Shown here: positions 52,998 to 53,224 of the stretch, one piece after another
How the letters are laid out: each line of letters begins with the position of its first letter
Numbering within the stretch: position 1 is the first letter of the stretch
Origin: an uncultured Bacteroides sp.
GTDB lineage: Bacteria; Bacteroidota; Bacteroidia; Bacteroidales; Bacteroidaceae
Assembly: GCA_947074275.1 (NCBI GenBank)
Contig: CAMTPA010000008.1
Span: 1-53,224, forward strand
Length of the DNA: 53,224 bases
Direction of reading: 5' to 3'
Notes under the pieces: model-generated
Databases searched by the model: none
Told to the model about the DNA's origin: nothing
What the model saw: the letters and a program-made list of their open reading frames with translations, nothing else
Program-made: the position numbers and the translations under genes

Positions 52998-53224
52998 TTA
53001 AGCTTCTGTTGCTGCAACTGGAGTTACAGAAACAAAACGCTTGTCGCCTTTACCAGTTTTGAAACATACAGTTCCATCTACTAAAGCGAAAAGAGTGTGG
53101 TCTTTACCCATACCAATGTTGTTTCCTGGATGGAATTCAGTACCTCTTTGGCGAATGATGATGTTTCCAGCTTTGCAAACTTCGCCACCAAATATCTTAA
53201 CGCCTAATCTCTTACTTGCTGATT
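52998..53224 (-). CDS. rpmA: Ribosomal protein L27 (C-terminal part, cut by window edge)
   Basis: 74 codons plus stop, entering from the right edge. The visible sequence starts [20 protein letters not shown] and continues with [30 protein letters not shown], a classic L27 sequence of the large ribosomal subunit. The N-terminal ~12 residues lie outside the window. L21 (rplU) would be expected just upstream of it, beyond the edge. Ends with a terminator. Confidence 0.96.
   Translation of the reverse strand, partial: SASKRLGVKIFGGEVCKAGNIIIRQRGTEFHPGNNIGMGKDHTLFALVDGTVCFKTGKGDKRFVSVTPVAATEA

Overview
The window comes from the chromosome of a Bacteroidales bacterium, Bacteroides-like and most likely from a gut or anaerobic habitat. 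The evidence is a SusC/SusD-type glycan-uptake locus with a hybrid two-component regulator, many short lipoproteins with a Cys at about residue 17-25, Bacteroidetes-type promoters (TTTG ... TAnnTTTG) in front of several genes, and the families DUF4249, DUF4270 and DUF4925. No tRNA, rRNA, CRISPR array, insertion sequence or integrase was seen. The species cannot be named from this sequence alone.

Layout. 0.5-7.3 kb holds an exported beta-carbonic anhydrase, an unknown exported protein, DNA topoisomerase III, a glutaredoxin-like protein and a large OmpA-type lipoprotein. 7.3-10.6 kb, on the minus strand, holds an aquaporin and the pair chorismate synthase - M20 dipeptidase. 10.9-25.2 kb is a polysaccharide utilization locus in the order HTCS regulator, SusC, SusD, SusE/F-like, GH53 endo-galactanase, GH2 beta-galactosidase, which fits uptake and breakdown of beta-1,4-galactan (the pectin or arabinogalactan side chain). 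25.5-27.7 kb holds two convergent DUF4925-like lipoproteins. 28.0-30.5 kb holds two thioredoxins, a glycosyltransferase and a truncated SanA-like remnant. 30.5-33.7 kb is an arsenic operon with the organoarsenical-type set ArsE/ArsF/ArsG plus arsenate reductase and a UPF0718-type permease, controlled by ArsR with visible operators. 33.8-38.6 kb holds a PagL-like lipid A deacylase, an AraC regulator, a cyclophilin-like lipoprotein and a GHL10-type glycoside hydrolase. 38.8-44.5 kb is an ECF sigma / FecR / TonB-receptor / DUF4249 trans-envelope signalling and uptake cassette. 45.0-53.2 kb is housekeeping: DUF4270 lipoprotein, short GT5 glycogen synthase, panC-panD, an Nfn-like flavoprotein fusion, serS, and the C-terminal part of ribosomal protein L27 at the window edge.

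How the genes work together. In the galactan locus the sensor should detect an oligosaccharide in the periplasm and switch on the operon. Surface GH53 and the binding lipoprotein feed oligosaccharides to SusCD, and the GH2 enzyme finishes them to galactose. In the arsenic locus ArsR sits on its own promoter and a second ArsR-like site precedes arsE, so the redox and efflux genes may have their own start.

Most notable structure. The last ~100 bp of the GHL10 gene, plus its terminator, occurs a second time 6.3 kb away (44817-44990), so the ECF/FecR/TonB cassette lies exactly between the two copies. The terminator loop of one copy matches the reverse complement of the other. Other unexplained items are a four-unit 22-bp tandem repeat with a perfect 20-bp palindrome, a cluster of GAAAC/GTTTC hairpins before topB, and related short repeats on both sides of the galactan operon.
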